A stretch of 64,000 nucleotides of DNA, from positions 88,501 through 152,500 of the forward strand of contig JAWQEG010000510.1 of assembly GCA_033782935.1 (NCBI GenBank). The letters run 5' to 3'. Of the stretch, positions 31,457 through 42,000 are shown piece by piece (the stretch's first letter is position 1; every line of letters begins with the position of its first letter). Source of the stretch: Petrolisthes cinctipes. Its lineage: Eukaryota; Arthropoda; Malacostraca; Decapoda; Porcellanidae. The position numbers were made by a program, and so were the translations under genes. The notes under the pieces were generated by a model. It was not told the DNA's origin and did not search any database. It worked only from the letters and a program-made list of their open reading frames with translations.

Positions 31457-31800
31457 AATTATCTAAACTTGCCTCGGATTTCCAAAATCTTGACATTTAT
31501 CCCTCAGGAAAATTGCAAAACCCGAGCCAACTTTTGCCGAAACTTGGCTCGGATTTCCAAAATCTTGACATTTATCCCTCAGGAAAATTGCAAAACCCGA
31601 GCCAACTTTTGCCGAAACTTGGGTCGGATTTCCAAAATCTTGACATTTATCCCTCAGGAAAATTGCAAAACCCGAGCCAATTTTTGCCAAAACTTGGCTC
31701 GGATTTCCAAAATATTGACATTTATCCCTCAGGAAAATTGCTAAACCCGAACCAACTTTTGCCAAAACTTGGCTCGGATTTTCAATGTTTCGACATTTAT
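31457..31800. repeat. 75-bp tandem repeat, 4-5 copies
   Basis: Starts of CGGATTTCCAAAATC fall at 31475, 31550, 31625 and 31700, with a variant at 31775. The unit includes TTGACATTTATCCCTCAGG. As 75 is divisible by three, several frames stay open on both strands; this is not evidence of coding. Confidence 0.9.
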
Positions 31801-32034
31801 GCAGGTCAAGAAACCAGTATCAAGGCAAAATAAGCTCATTTACGTGTTTTCCCCCACCCAAAACCCCTGATTCCCAGTGCTCTCCCCCAAGATTGAAGGG
31901 GTTAGGGAATATGTATAAACCAAGTGGTTTCCGATCAATATTATGGTCACTAATGAATAGAACAAGTAAAAATAAGCAGGAAAAACAAAAAGAAACACAA
32001 AACAAAACACGTGGACCACTTATACAGAATTACC
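31801..32034. other. Non-coding stretch, nothing recognised
   Basis: AT/A-rich sequence between the 75-bp array and the unit junction. No feature supported. Confidence 0.5.
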
Positions 32035-32290
32035 CAAGCCTGGAAACACACACACACTCAACACTTGAAAAAAAAAAACACACACAAACCTGGGGAAAAA
32101 AAACAAAACCCGAGGAAATATAACGGTAATTATCTATTATATTGCCATTTTATATTACAATGTTTTTACCTTCTTTACCCACTAATTTATAACATTCTAA
32201 GACACTTTTTTTTTATGGCATTTTCTTTTACAATGCCCCATTTCCAAGATAAGGCATATTCAAATTGGGCATTTTGAAATTAGCCTGACA
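32035..32290. repeat. Unit junction with 44-bp-satellite family, copy 2
   Basis: GCCTGGAAACACACAC, the A/C-rich stretch, GAAATATAACGGTAATTATC and the CATTCTAAGAC/GGGCATTTT block repeat 23428-23850 in the same order. Confidence 0.85.
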
Positions 32291-33065
32291 TTACCTGACC
32301 TAACCTAGACCACATCAGACTACTGGGACCTAACCTGTGCAAACTACTGGGACCTAACCTGTGCATACTACTGGGACCTAACCTGTGCAAACTACTGGGA
32401 CCTAACCTGGGCAAACTACTGGAACCTAACCTGACCCAACCAAACCTAATATAACCTTTCCTTATCTGACCTGACCTAACCTAACCTAACCAAACCTTAC
32501 CTTACCTTTTCTGACCTAACCAAACCTTATCTTATTTAACCTAACCTAACTAAACCAAACTTTACCTTATCTGACCTAACCTAACATAACCAAACCTTAT
32601 CTTATCTAACCTAACCAAACCAAACTTTACCTTATCTGACCTAACATAGCATAACCTAACATAACCAAACCTTACCTTATCTAACCTAACCTTACCTGAC
32701 CTAACCTAACATAACCAAACCTTATCTGACCTAACCTAACATAACCAAACCTTACCTTATCTGACCTAACCTAACATAACATAACCTTACCTGACCTAAC
32801 CTAACATAACCAAACCTTACCTTATCTGACCTAACCTAACCTAACATAATCTGACCTAACGTAACATAACCAAATCTTACCTTATCTGACCTAACATGAC
32901 GTAACATAACCAAACCTTACCTTATCTGACCTAACCTAACATAACATAATCTGACCTAACCTAACATAACCAAACCTTACCTTATCTGACCTAACCTAAC
33001 ATAACCAATCCTTACCTTATCTGACCTAACCTAACCTAACATAAATTTACCTAACCTAACAGCAG
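32290..33065. repeat. Degenerate (CCTAA)n array before unit C
   Basis: About 770 bp of 5-mers in the recurring order CTTACCTTATCTGACCTAAC-CTAACATAACCAAAC (35 bp, seven 5-mers), with GGGACCTAACCTGTGCAAAC units at the left. Same family as 23850-24510. It looks like diverged interstitial arthropod telomere repeat. Confidence 0.88.
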
Positions 33066-33324
33066 ACTATCATGAACTAACCGAGGCAAACTACCGGGAC
33101 CTAACTGGACATAGTCAATTTTTGGTGCTACAGAATATTACAGTAAATATTCAGTAAATGTTTGAATCTTCAAATGATGTAAGACTGGTATTGTTATTGT
33201 TTCAGATTCATATGAAGTAACACTGTGGTTGGCAGCCCTGACACCAATAACAGTGTGGTTGGCAGCCCTGACAACAGTAATAACCAAGTGGTCATATTGG
33301 TGGCAGAATAAAGCTGTGTTAGTG

Positions 33325-33561
33325 ATGGAGGTGGAAGGAAGTGACGCCATCAATGTTGTCAGAGAAGAGAAGTGTAACAAGTTGGTCTGTCAACAATGTG
33401 GTCAAAAGTTTAGTAGGAAATGCCGTCTCACTCACCATTTGTTGACTCATACTGGAAAGAAAATGTTTATGTGTGATGAGTGTGGTGAAGAGTTTAGTTG
33501 GAAATCTGACCTTAAGAAACACAGCATTGTTTCACACAGGAGAGAGGTAGGAGGAGGCTGA
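33325..33561 (+). pseudogene. C2H2 zinc-finger gene, unit C, truncated
   Basis: Same leader (MEVEGSDAINVVREEK) and first finger as A and B, then a second finger CDECGEEFSWKSDLKKH with an inserted base near its last histidine (KHSIVSH). The frame ends at 33561, shortly before the half-palindrome at 33584. With two fingers only and a truncated tail it is almost certainly non-functional. Confidence 0.75.
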
Positions 33562-33583
33562 AGACACCAGCCAAACAGGGCAG

Positions 33584-34000
33584 TACTCCTAGGGTAGACG
33601 CTGGACTGGTGATAGGGAGGGTTGGAACTCCCGTTTCACCTGTCTGTCCACCTTTGCTGATTTCTTTTTCGTGTCTCACATACACTGAGAGTAGTCCAAC
33701 ATACTCCCAAAGACATCACTCTCTCTCTATTTACACAATATATACAAACACGCTACACACCACACCCTTTGTCTTAATTAGAGAGCCCTTGGATACTCTG
33801 CGATCAACGGTTAGGATTCAACTATAGACCCCTGGCTGGGGTCCATTGCTCCAAGATAACCTGAGAATAAGACAATTGAAAAAAGAAAAGAAGAGAGCCC
33901 TTGGATACTCTGCGATCAACGGTTAGGATGCAACTATAGACCCCTGGCTGGGGTCCATTGCTCCAAGATAACCTGAGAATAAGACAATTGAAAAAAAAAG
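33584..34000 (+). repeat. Half-palindrome plus two SINE-like units (unit C insert)
   Basis: Right half of the 3171-3391 palindrome (from TACTCCTAGGGTAGACGC), the linker with ACACAATATATACAAACACG, then two poly(A)-ended units at 33783-33885 and 33896-34000. Equivalent to 3282-3690. Confidence 0.85.
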
Positions 34001-34014
34001 GAGTGAAGTTAATG

Positions 34015-34843
34015 AAGTGTAATGAAACTGTCTACAGAAAACCCTCATTGTACAGTACACTTGTATATTGGGTGTGTAATGAAACTGTGTACAGAAAACC
34101 CTCATTGTACAGTACACTTGTATATTGGGTGTGTACAGAAAACCGTCATTGTACAGTACACTTGCATATTGGGTGTGTACAGAAAACCCTCATTGTACAG
34201 TACACTTGTATATTGGGTGTGTAATGAAACTTGTGTACGGAAAACCCTCATTGTACAGTACACTTGTATATTGGGTGTGTAATGAAACTGTGTACAGAAA
34301 ACCCTCATTGTACAGTACACTTGTATATTGGGTGTGTAATGAAACTGTGTACAGAAAACCCTCATTGTACAGTACATTTGTATATTGGGTGTGTAATGAA
34401 ACTTGTGTACGGAAAACCCTCATTGTACTGTACACTTGTATATTGGGTGTGTAATGAAACTTGTGTATGGAAAATCCTCATTGTACAGTACACTTGTATA
34501 TTGGGTGTGTAATGAAACTGTGTACAGAAAACCCTCATTGTACAGTACACTTGTATATTGGGTGTGTAATGAAACTGTGTACAGAAAACCCTCATTGTAC
34601 AGTACACTTGTATATTGGGTGTGTAATGAAACTATGTACAGAAAACCCTCATTGTACAGTACACTTGTATATTGGGTGTGTAATGAAACTTGTGTACGGA
34701 TAACCTTCATTGTACAGTACACTTGTATATTGGGTGTGTAATGAAACTTGTGTATGGAAAACCCTCATTGTACAGTACACTTGTATATTGGGTGTGTAAT
34801 AAAACTGTGTACGGAAAACCCTCATTGTACAGTACACTTGTAT
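34015..34843. repeat. 57-58-bp satellite, about 14 copies
   Basis: Unit: GTGTAATGAAACTGTGTACAG, AAAACCCTCATTGTACAGTAC, ACTTGTATATTGG. Copies differ by C/T in TGTAYGGAAAA and by one added T. All three frames on both strands are open at places, so short frames here are artefacts. Confidence 0.93.
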
Positions 34844-35150
34844 TGTAGTGAACCAAGCAAGCTTTACACTTACTATCACACACTACGCTTCTAGACCTTT
34901 TCCTGACTAACTCAGACCCGACGCTTCGCTGCCGTCACTTGTCCCAGCTACCTGTACCGAGATTGCAGGAGTCACTTACCTGCTGGCTCGGCTAACGTCA
35001 ACACCTTCCAGACGCACTCACCAGGACACACTCACACACTACACTGCTTGGTTCACCACAACCTTACCTAGTGTTACCTATCAATAAACTGCCTTGTACT
35101 GCACATCGAGTCTTCAGTCATCCTGGGTGATAACGTCCCATATCGTTATA
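34844..35150. mobile_element. Solo-LTR-like insertion in the 57-bp satellite, copy 1
   Basis: 307 bp from TGTAGTGAACCAAGCAAGC to CATATCGTTATA, flanked by GTAT on each side (34840-34843, 35151-35154). It has an AATAAA signal at 35083. No internal coding region. Ends TG...TA rather than TG...CA, so the LTR label is tentative. Confidence 0.6.
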
Positions 35151-35154
35151 GTAT

Positions 35155-35690
35155 ATTGGGTGTGTAATGAAACTGTGTACAGAAAACCCTCATTGTATGA
35201 TTGACAAAGTCCTTGGACCCGTTGAGCCATAGAACAAAACAAAACTGAGATATAAAGGAGGCACCTGTGTCACACACCTCACAAATTATTATTACAATTC
35301 TCACCCTGTGTTAAAAGGTTAGTGTGTGTGTGTGTTTGTGTGTTCCTAGGCTTGTGTTATTCATTACCATACACACTAAGTGATTTACTCATGCTGTGTT
35401 AAAAGGATAATGTGTGTGTGTGTTCCCAGGCTTGTGTTATTCATTACAATTCTCACCCTGTGTTAAAAGGTTAGTGTGTGTGTGTGTGTGTTATTCATTA
35501 CCATTGCCTTGGAGGCAGGGTTTTGGGGGGTGCGGGACTAGGGGGACAGGCTTGGGGGGGGGGTGCTGGAGTAGAGGGACAGGCTTGGGGGGTCAGGGGG
35601 GTGCGGGAGTAGGGAGACAGGATTGGGGAAGGGGGTTTGGGGTGGTCAGGGGGGTGCAGGAGTAGGGGAACAGGCTTGGGGTGGGTAGAA
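35155..35690. repeat. GTGT-rich and G-rich minisatellite
   Basis: Contains TTAAAAGGTTAGTGTGTGTG repeats, then G-rich units GGGACAGGCTTGGGG/GGGGTGCGGGAGTA to 35690. Matched by 36960-37330. Confidence 0.8.
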
Positions 35691-35980
35691 AGACATCACT
35701 CTCTCTCTTTTTACACAATATATACAAACACGCTACACACCACACCCTTTGTCTTAATTAGAGAGCCCTTGGATACTCTGCGATCAACGGTTAGGATGCA
35801 ACTATAGACCCCTGGCTGGGGTCCATTGTTCCAAGATAACCTGAGAATAAGACAATTGAAAAAAGAAAAGAAGAGAGCCCTTGGATACTCTGCGATCAAT
35901 GGTTAGGATGCAACTATAGACCCCTGGCTGGGGTCCATTGCTCCAAGATAACCTGAGAATAAGACAATTGAAAAAAAAAG
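35691..35980 (+). repeat. Second block: linker plus two SINE-like units
   Basis: Repeats 33705-34000 with few changes, proving that the insert block itself was duplicated in tandem. Confidence 0.85.
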
Positions 35981-35984
35981 AGTG

Positions 35985-36566
35985 AAGTGTAATGAAACTA
36001 TGTACAGAAAACCCTCATTGTACAGTACACTTGTATATTGGGTGTGTAATGAAACTGTGTACAGAAAACCCTCATTGTACAGTACACTTGTATTTTGGGT
36101 GTGTAATGAAACTTGTGTACGGAAAACCCTCATTGTACAGTACACTTGTATATTGGGTGTGTAATGAAACTGTGTACAGAAAACCCTCATTGTACAGTAC
36201 ACTTGTATATTGGGTGTGTAATATAGTGTGTGTAATGAAACTGTACAGAAAACCCTCATTGTACAGTACATTTGTATATTGGGTGTGTAATGAAACTTGT
36301 GTACAGAAAACCCTCATTGTACAGTACACTTGTATATTGGGTGTGTAATGAAACTTTTGTATGGAAAACCCTCATTGTACAGTACACTTGTATATTGGGT
36401 GTGTAATGAAACTTGTGTATGGAAAACCCTCATTGTACAGTACACTTGTATATTGGGTGTGTAATGAAACTGTGTACAGAAAACCCTCATTGTACAGTAC
36501 ACTTGTATATTGGGTGTGTAATGAAACTTGTGTATGGAAAACCCTCATTGTACAGTACACTTGTAT
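35985..36566. repeat. 57-58-bp satellite, second array
   Basis: About ten copies of the same unit as 34015-34843, with one rearranged unit (GTGTAATATAGTGTGTGTAAT) near 36215. Confidence 0.93.
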
Positions 36567-36904
36567 TGTAGTGAACCAAGCAAGCTTTACACTTACTATC
36601 ACACACTACGCTTCTAGACCTTCTCCTGACTAACTCAGACCCGACGCTTCGCTGCCGTCACTTGTCCCAGCTACCTGTAGCCCACCTTCGCACCGAGATT
36701 GCAGGAGTCACTCACCTGCTGGCTCGGCTAACGTCAACACCTTCCATCTCGCTCCTCTGAGCCAAACGCACTCACCAGTACACACTCACACACCACGCTG
36801 CTTGGTTCACCACAACCTTACCTAGTGTTACCTATCAATAAACTGCCTTGTACTGCACATCGAGTCTTCAGTCATCCTGGGTGATAACGTCCCATATCGT
36901 TATA
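36567..36904. mobile_element. Solo-LTR-like insertion, copy 2
   Basis: 338 bp, same ends and GTAT flanks as copy 1. It retains two short segments (AGCCCACCTTCGC and TCTCGCTCCTCTGAGCC) that copy 1 has lost. Identical placement in the satellite shows one insertion followed by block duplication. Confidence 0.6.
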
Positions 36905-37194
36905 GTATATTGGGTGTGTAATGCAGTGTGTGTAATGAAACTGTGTACAGAAAACCCTCATTGTATGATTGACAAAGTCCTTGGACCCGTTGAGCCGTAG
37001 AACAAAACAAAACTGAGATATAAAGGAGGCACCTGTGTCACACACCTCACAAATTATTATTACAATTCTCACCCTGTGTTAAAAGGTTAGTGTGTGTGTT
37101 TGTGTGTTCCCAGGCTTGTGTTATTCATTACAATTCTCACCCTGTGTTAAAAGGTTAGTGTGTGTGTGTGTGTGTTATTCATTACCATTGCCTT

Positions 37195-37560
37195 GGAGGC
37201 AGGGTTTTGGGGGGTGCGGGACTAGGGGGACAGGCTTGGGTGGGGGTGCGGGAGTAGGGGGTCAGGGGGGTGCGGGAGTAGGGTGACAGGCTTGTGGGGG
37301 GGTGCGGGAGTAGGGGGACAGGCTTTCTACCCACCCCAAGCCTGTCCCCCTATTCCCGCACCCCCCCCCCCAAAGCCTGTCCCCTACTCCCGCACCCCCC
37401 CCAAAGCCTGTCCCCTACTCCCGCATCCCCCCCCCAAGCTTGTCCCCTACTTTCACACCCCCCAACCCCCACCCCAAGCCTGTCCCCTACTCCCGCACCC
37501 CATTAACCCCCCCCAAGCCTGTCCCCTACTCCCGCACCCCCCTGACCCCCACCACTCTCA
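37195..37560. repeat. Inverted G-rich/C-rich minisatellite
   Basis: GGGTGCGGGAGTAGGGGGACAGGCTT-type units (37200-37325) meet their reverse complement, AAGCCTGTCCCC/TACTCCCGCACC units (37333-37555), around a TCTACCCACC centre. The same inverted organisation recurs at 47885-48115. Expected to form hairpins and G-quadruplexes. Confidence 0.88.
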
Positions 37561-37574
37561 GAACAGGCCAAAAA

Positions 37575-37629
37575 AATTTCAATACTACATTTATCATTAT
37601 TATTATTATTATTACATTAAATTTATTAC

Positions 37630-37675
<46 letters not shown>

Positions 37676-38030
37676 TTCCAAACACACAACAATACAAAAT
37701 ATTTTCAATACCATATATTTATCATTACATTATTATTATTATTTATTATTATTATTATAATAAACAATTACAATACAAAATTTTTTCAATACCACAGATT
37801 ACATTATTATTATTATTATTTTTTATTTTTATTATTATTATTATAATTTATTATAATTTTTATTATCATCATTTTTATTATCATCATTTTCATTATTTTT
37901 ATTATTTTTACTTTCATTATTATTATTTTTATTTTTATCATTATTACCATTATTATTATTATTATTATTATTATTATCATTATTATTATTCACTACATTT
38001 TGGAGGCCAGTCGAGAGCGACATTCTGAAA
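37575..38030. repeat. (TTA)n/(ATT)n microsatellites
   Basis: Several long TTA runs with interruptions, then a poly(A) tract at 38027-38047. No coding content. Confidence 0.95.
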
Positions 38031-38049
38031 AAAAAAAAAAAAAAAAATT

Positions 38050-38263
38050 TAAATGAGAAATGTGTGTGTGTGTGTGTATATAAATAAATGTGTGTGTGTG
38101 TATAAATAAATGTATGTGTGTGTGTGTGTGTGTGTGTAACTCCTCTTGTCTCCTGTATAGTGACGTGTATAAATATGTGTATGTATGTATGTGCGTGTAT
38201 GTATGTATGTATGTATGCATGTATGTAAATAAATAACCTACATCTATGTATATATATATATAT
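38050..38263. repeat. (TG)n, (TATG)n and (TA)n microsatellites
   Basis: Simple repeats immediately left of the short Penelope-like element. Confidence 0.9.
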
Positions 38264-38672
38264 GCAGAGTAACCACAGGAGAAAACAAAGGCAAAACAGT
38301 AAGTACTTTGGTATATTACATCTTCAGACAGAATGATACAGAGACCTGAGATGGAGTATATATATACAGTGGGAAAATGGGAGGAGCTACACTTGGACAA
38401 AGGGTCTGATACCCACCTCACCTCACCTCACCTGACCCTTATTCCTAGTCTGGTGGAAACTGTTTCATCACGAATTCGGTTAATAATTTATCACATTTGA
38501 AATCGCCATAACTCATATTAACATTATCTTTATATCTCAGGCACATATAAAGATAATGTCTCTGTATCATTCTGTCTGAAGATGTAATATACGAAAGTAC
38601 TTACTGTTCTGCCTTTGTTTTCTCCTGTGGTTACTCTGCAATTATATCTCACGGTGAAGTGAGCTTTCTGCA
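38264..38672 (+). mobile_element. Short non-autonomous Penelope-like element
   Basis: 82-bp inverted repeats at 38264-38345 and 38558-38639 (two mismatches seen) enclose about 210 bp without an ORF. The right repeat contains CTGAAGA followed by a short GTA/TAC stem and CGAAAGTAC, the layout seen in the full PLE. A 30-bp extension with CACGGTGAAGTG follows the right repeat, comparable to the 36-bp extension of the full PLE. It lies inside TA/TATG microsatellites, so target duplication cannot be defined. Confidence 0.6.
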
Positions 38673-38795
38673 TATATATATATATATATGTACGTATATG
38701 TATGTATGTATGTATATGTATGTTCTTACCAATTTGTATCTTTACAGGATTGAATCAAGCTCGTAATGTCCCATATGTATGTATGTATGTATATG

Positions 38796-38834
<39 letters not shown>

Positions 38835-38839
38835 GTATG

Positions 38840-38872
<33 letters not shown>

Positions 38873-38902
38873 GTATGTACGTATATATATGTATGTATGT
38901 AT

Positions 38903-38942
<40 letters not shown>

Positions 38943-38960
38943 GTACGTATAACTAAACAA
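38673..38960. repeat. (TATG)n microsatellite with a LINE 3' stub
   Basis: Simple repeats. Within them, 38725-38785 on the minus strand reads like the last residues of a CR1-like LINE ([11 protein letters not shown]), also seen at 48880-48935. Confidence 0.75.
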
Positions 38961-38969
38961 ATACCATAC

Positions 38970-39095
38970 CTCGACATCCAAGGCCACAATATCCAGGTCG
39001 ACCCCAATGACCTGTCTGAGGTTAGGGTTGGTTCGGCCCAGGTCACCGTGTTTAAACTCCTTTATATACGTACCAGCTTGGGTCGTTAGGTAAAG
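38970..39095 (-). CDS. PUS10: PUS10 exon (fifth seen), 126 nt
   Basis: Acceptor CTACTTTTCAG and donor GAG|GTATGG flank 42 codons in phase 0-0. Encodes [18 protein letters not shown] and [18 protein letters not shown], the conserved C-terminal strand-loop of the PUS10 catalytic domain. A final exon coding the acidic C-terminus should lie further left; it was not recognised. Confidence 0.9.
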
Positions 39096-42000
39096 CTGAA
39101 AAGTAGAGACATATTATTATTGTTATTATTTATTTATTGCGCAGTGGCAATATCGTAACCAATGGGGTTCAGAGGTGCGGCCATTGCGTACTGGCTACTG
39201 TTGAACATTGGGAAGTTTTTAAAAGCACCTCGGTGACCTACCCTTCCTCAGGAGGGGTAGGTAAGTCTCACCCCGCCTCCACGTGGTAACCTCGGGGGAC
39301 ACCTCCCTGTTTTTAGTCGATTTTATTTTAAAAGGCTGGAGGTGAAGCCAAAGGGGAAGGCGGTGTGGTGGCACATTAGGTTCCCCCACATATAGGTTTT
39401 AAATTTCTGTAATGTATATATTTTAATGACGTATATTTTTTTTAAGTGTTTTTATGTAATTCTCTTTTTTTTTATTATTGTGATGTTTTTTAAGTTCTTG
39501 ACAATGTTGATGGCCCGTGTCCCTCCGGGAATGAGCGCTGCGTTGGCCTTGCCAGCCACCAGCGGCCCCCCAATGGGGGGGACGGACGGCTGCGGCTAGT
39601 GGCGGGGAGGGGTCTCCAGTCTGCCCTGTGGGGGGCAGGAAAGGGGATGAATACTTGAGGGTGGTTGGGATCAATGTGAATGGAATGGTGAATGAGGTGA
39701 AAAGGAGAGAGATAGTGGAGTGTTGCAGAAGAAGTAGAATAGATGTGTGTGGGATAACAGAGACGCATGTGAAAGGATGGGGGGTGGAAGAGAGTGGGGA
39801 TGGAGGGAAGAGTGTGTTGTGGGAAGGAATAGAAGGAGGCGTGGTATGGACTGGTATGGATGAAAAAAGTAAAGGGAGAGGAAAGGAAGGGTGTGCATTG
39901 TTGGTGTCTGGGAGAGTGTGGAAAGGAATAGATGGGTATGGAAGGAAGGGAACAAGAATAGTATGGTTGACTGGCAAGATTGGTATTGTGAAATATGCAT
40001 GGGTCTGCGCGTATGCTCCGGTGAACGTGCAGACCAAAGTGGGAAAGGCAAAAATGAAAGAGTTCTGGGATGAAATGAATGAATGTCTAAGAAAGTTTGA
40101 GAGTGGGAGGAGGATAGTGTTGATAGGAGACATGAATGGGAAGGTAGGGAATGAGAGAAGAGGAAATGTAGTTGGCAAGTGGGGTGTGAATGGGATAAAT
40201 GAGAATGGTGAGTGCCTTGTGGATGTGTGTGCCGAGGCAGGGTTGTTCCTCGCCAACACCTGCTTCGAGCACAGACTGATCCACAGGTACACGTGGAAGA
40301 GGAGGGATGAGAGGGGTGAGCAAATGAGTTTGATAGATTACATAGCTGTGGATGAAAGGTTAAGGAAAGATGTGATGGATGCTAGAGTGGTGAGAGGAAT
40401 GTTTCAGTGCTCTGACCACTATGCGGTGTTGGCAAGGATTAGAGTCAGGGTGAAATGGGAGTATGGTAGGAAGGATAGAGGGGGGAACAAGAGGGAGGTG
40501 GCAAGTGGAAGATTGAATGACAGTGAGTACAGAGAGGTATATAAGAGGAGGGTGGGTGAGGTGCTGGAGGATGCTAGGCTGAGTATGAGGGAAGGAGTGG
40601 GAGTGAATGAGGTATATGAAGTATTTAAGGCAATAGTAATGAGAACAGCAGCAGAAGTAGTCGGATATAAGACACAGAAGAGGTGCAAGAAAGGGAGTGC
40701 TTGGTGGTCAGATGAAGTGAAAGATGCTGTAGAGAAGAAAAGGAAAGCGTATAGGAGAACATTACAGAGGAATGTGTCAGAGGAAGTGAAAGAGAGAATA
40801 CAATGTATGTAAGAGACAAGTGAAGAGGATGGTGAGTGAGAGTAAAAGGAGAGTGGATGAGGAGTTTGGCATGAAACTGAGTGAAAAGTTTAAAGAAAAT
40901 AAGAAATTATTCTGGAAGGAGGTGAAAAGAGAAAGAGGAGAAGGAAAGTCTGGTAGTGTGAGAATTAAGAGAGAAGATGGAGTTACTGTGAGTGGAAGGG
41001 AGGAAGTGAAAGAAGTGTGGAAGAGGCATTTTGATGGTCTGATGAATGGGGGGACAAGAGGGGAGGCGGTGGTGACATGCATGGGGATGGAGGCAGGTGG
41101 TAGACGACAGGATGTACAGGGAGAATTAGGAAGGGAAGAGGTTAGGAAAGCAATAGGAAAGTTGAAGATGGGAAAGGCACCGGGGGTGGATGGGATAACT
41201 GCTGAAATGTTAAAGTGTGGGGGGGAGGTAGTGGTGGAGTGGATGTTGCTTATATGCACATTGGCTTGGAGGCAGGGAGAGGTGCCAGAGGATTGGAAGA
41301 GAGCCATAATTGTACCTTTGTATAGGGGGAAGGGAAGTAAGGATGAGTGTGGTAGCTATAGGGGAATAAGCCTTCTTAGTGTACCGGGGAAGGTGTATGG
41401 GAAGGTTCTTACTGAGAGACTGATTGAAGTAACAGGGAATAAAGTTAGTGAGGAGCAGGGAGGGTTCAGAAAGGGTAGAGGATGTGTGGACCAGATATTT
41501 GCATTAAAATCAATAGTGGAGAAATATATTGGGAAGGGTAGGAAGTTGTATGCTGCCTTCATGGACTTGGAGAAGGCATACGATAGGGTTGATAGGAAAG
41601 CTATGTCAGAGGTGTTAAGAATTTATGGTGTTGGGGGGTCTTTGCTGAAGGGCATTGAGACTTTCTATGCAGGTGTAAAAGCATGTGTACGGGTAGAGGG
41701 TGATCTAAGTGAGAGTTTTAATATTGGTGTAGGGCTGAGACAGGGATGTGTTATGTCACCGTGGCTGTTCAATATATATATGGATGGTTGTATGAGAGAG
41801 ATGAAAGCCAAAGTGAATGGTCTGGGGGTGAAGTTGAGGCTGAATGAAGCAAATTGGTCCTTGGCAACAAGTTTATTTGCGGATGACACTGTGTTGATGG
41901 CTGAGAGTGAAAGGGAGTTACAGAGAGTGGTGGACGAATTTCAGTCTGTGTGTAAACGAAGGAAACTGAAGGTGAATGTTGGTAAAAGTAAAGTGATGGT

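Noticed and set aside
31451..31833. Apparent 25-residue repeat proteins on both strands
   Set aside because: The 75-bp tandem repeat is divisible by three, so open frames on both strands are expected; no other coding evidence.
34015..36633. Many overlapping open frames such as TENPHCTVHLYIGC repeats
   Set aside because: They come from the 57-58-bp satellite and appear in several frames at once.
37000..38960. Final PUS10 exon (acidic C-terminus)
   Set aside because: Looked for a continuation after the donor at 38969 on the minus strand but found only repeats and the short PLE derivative.
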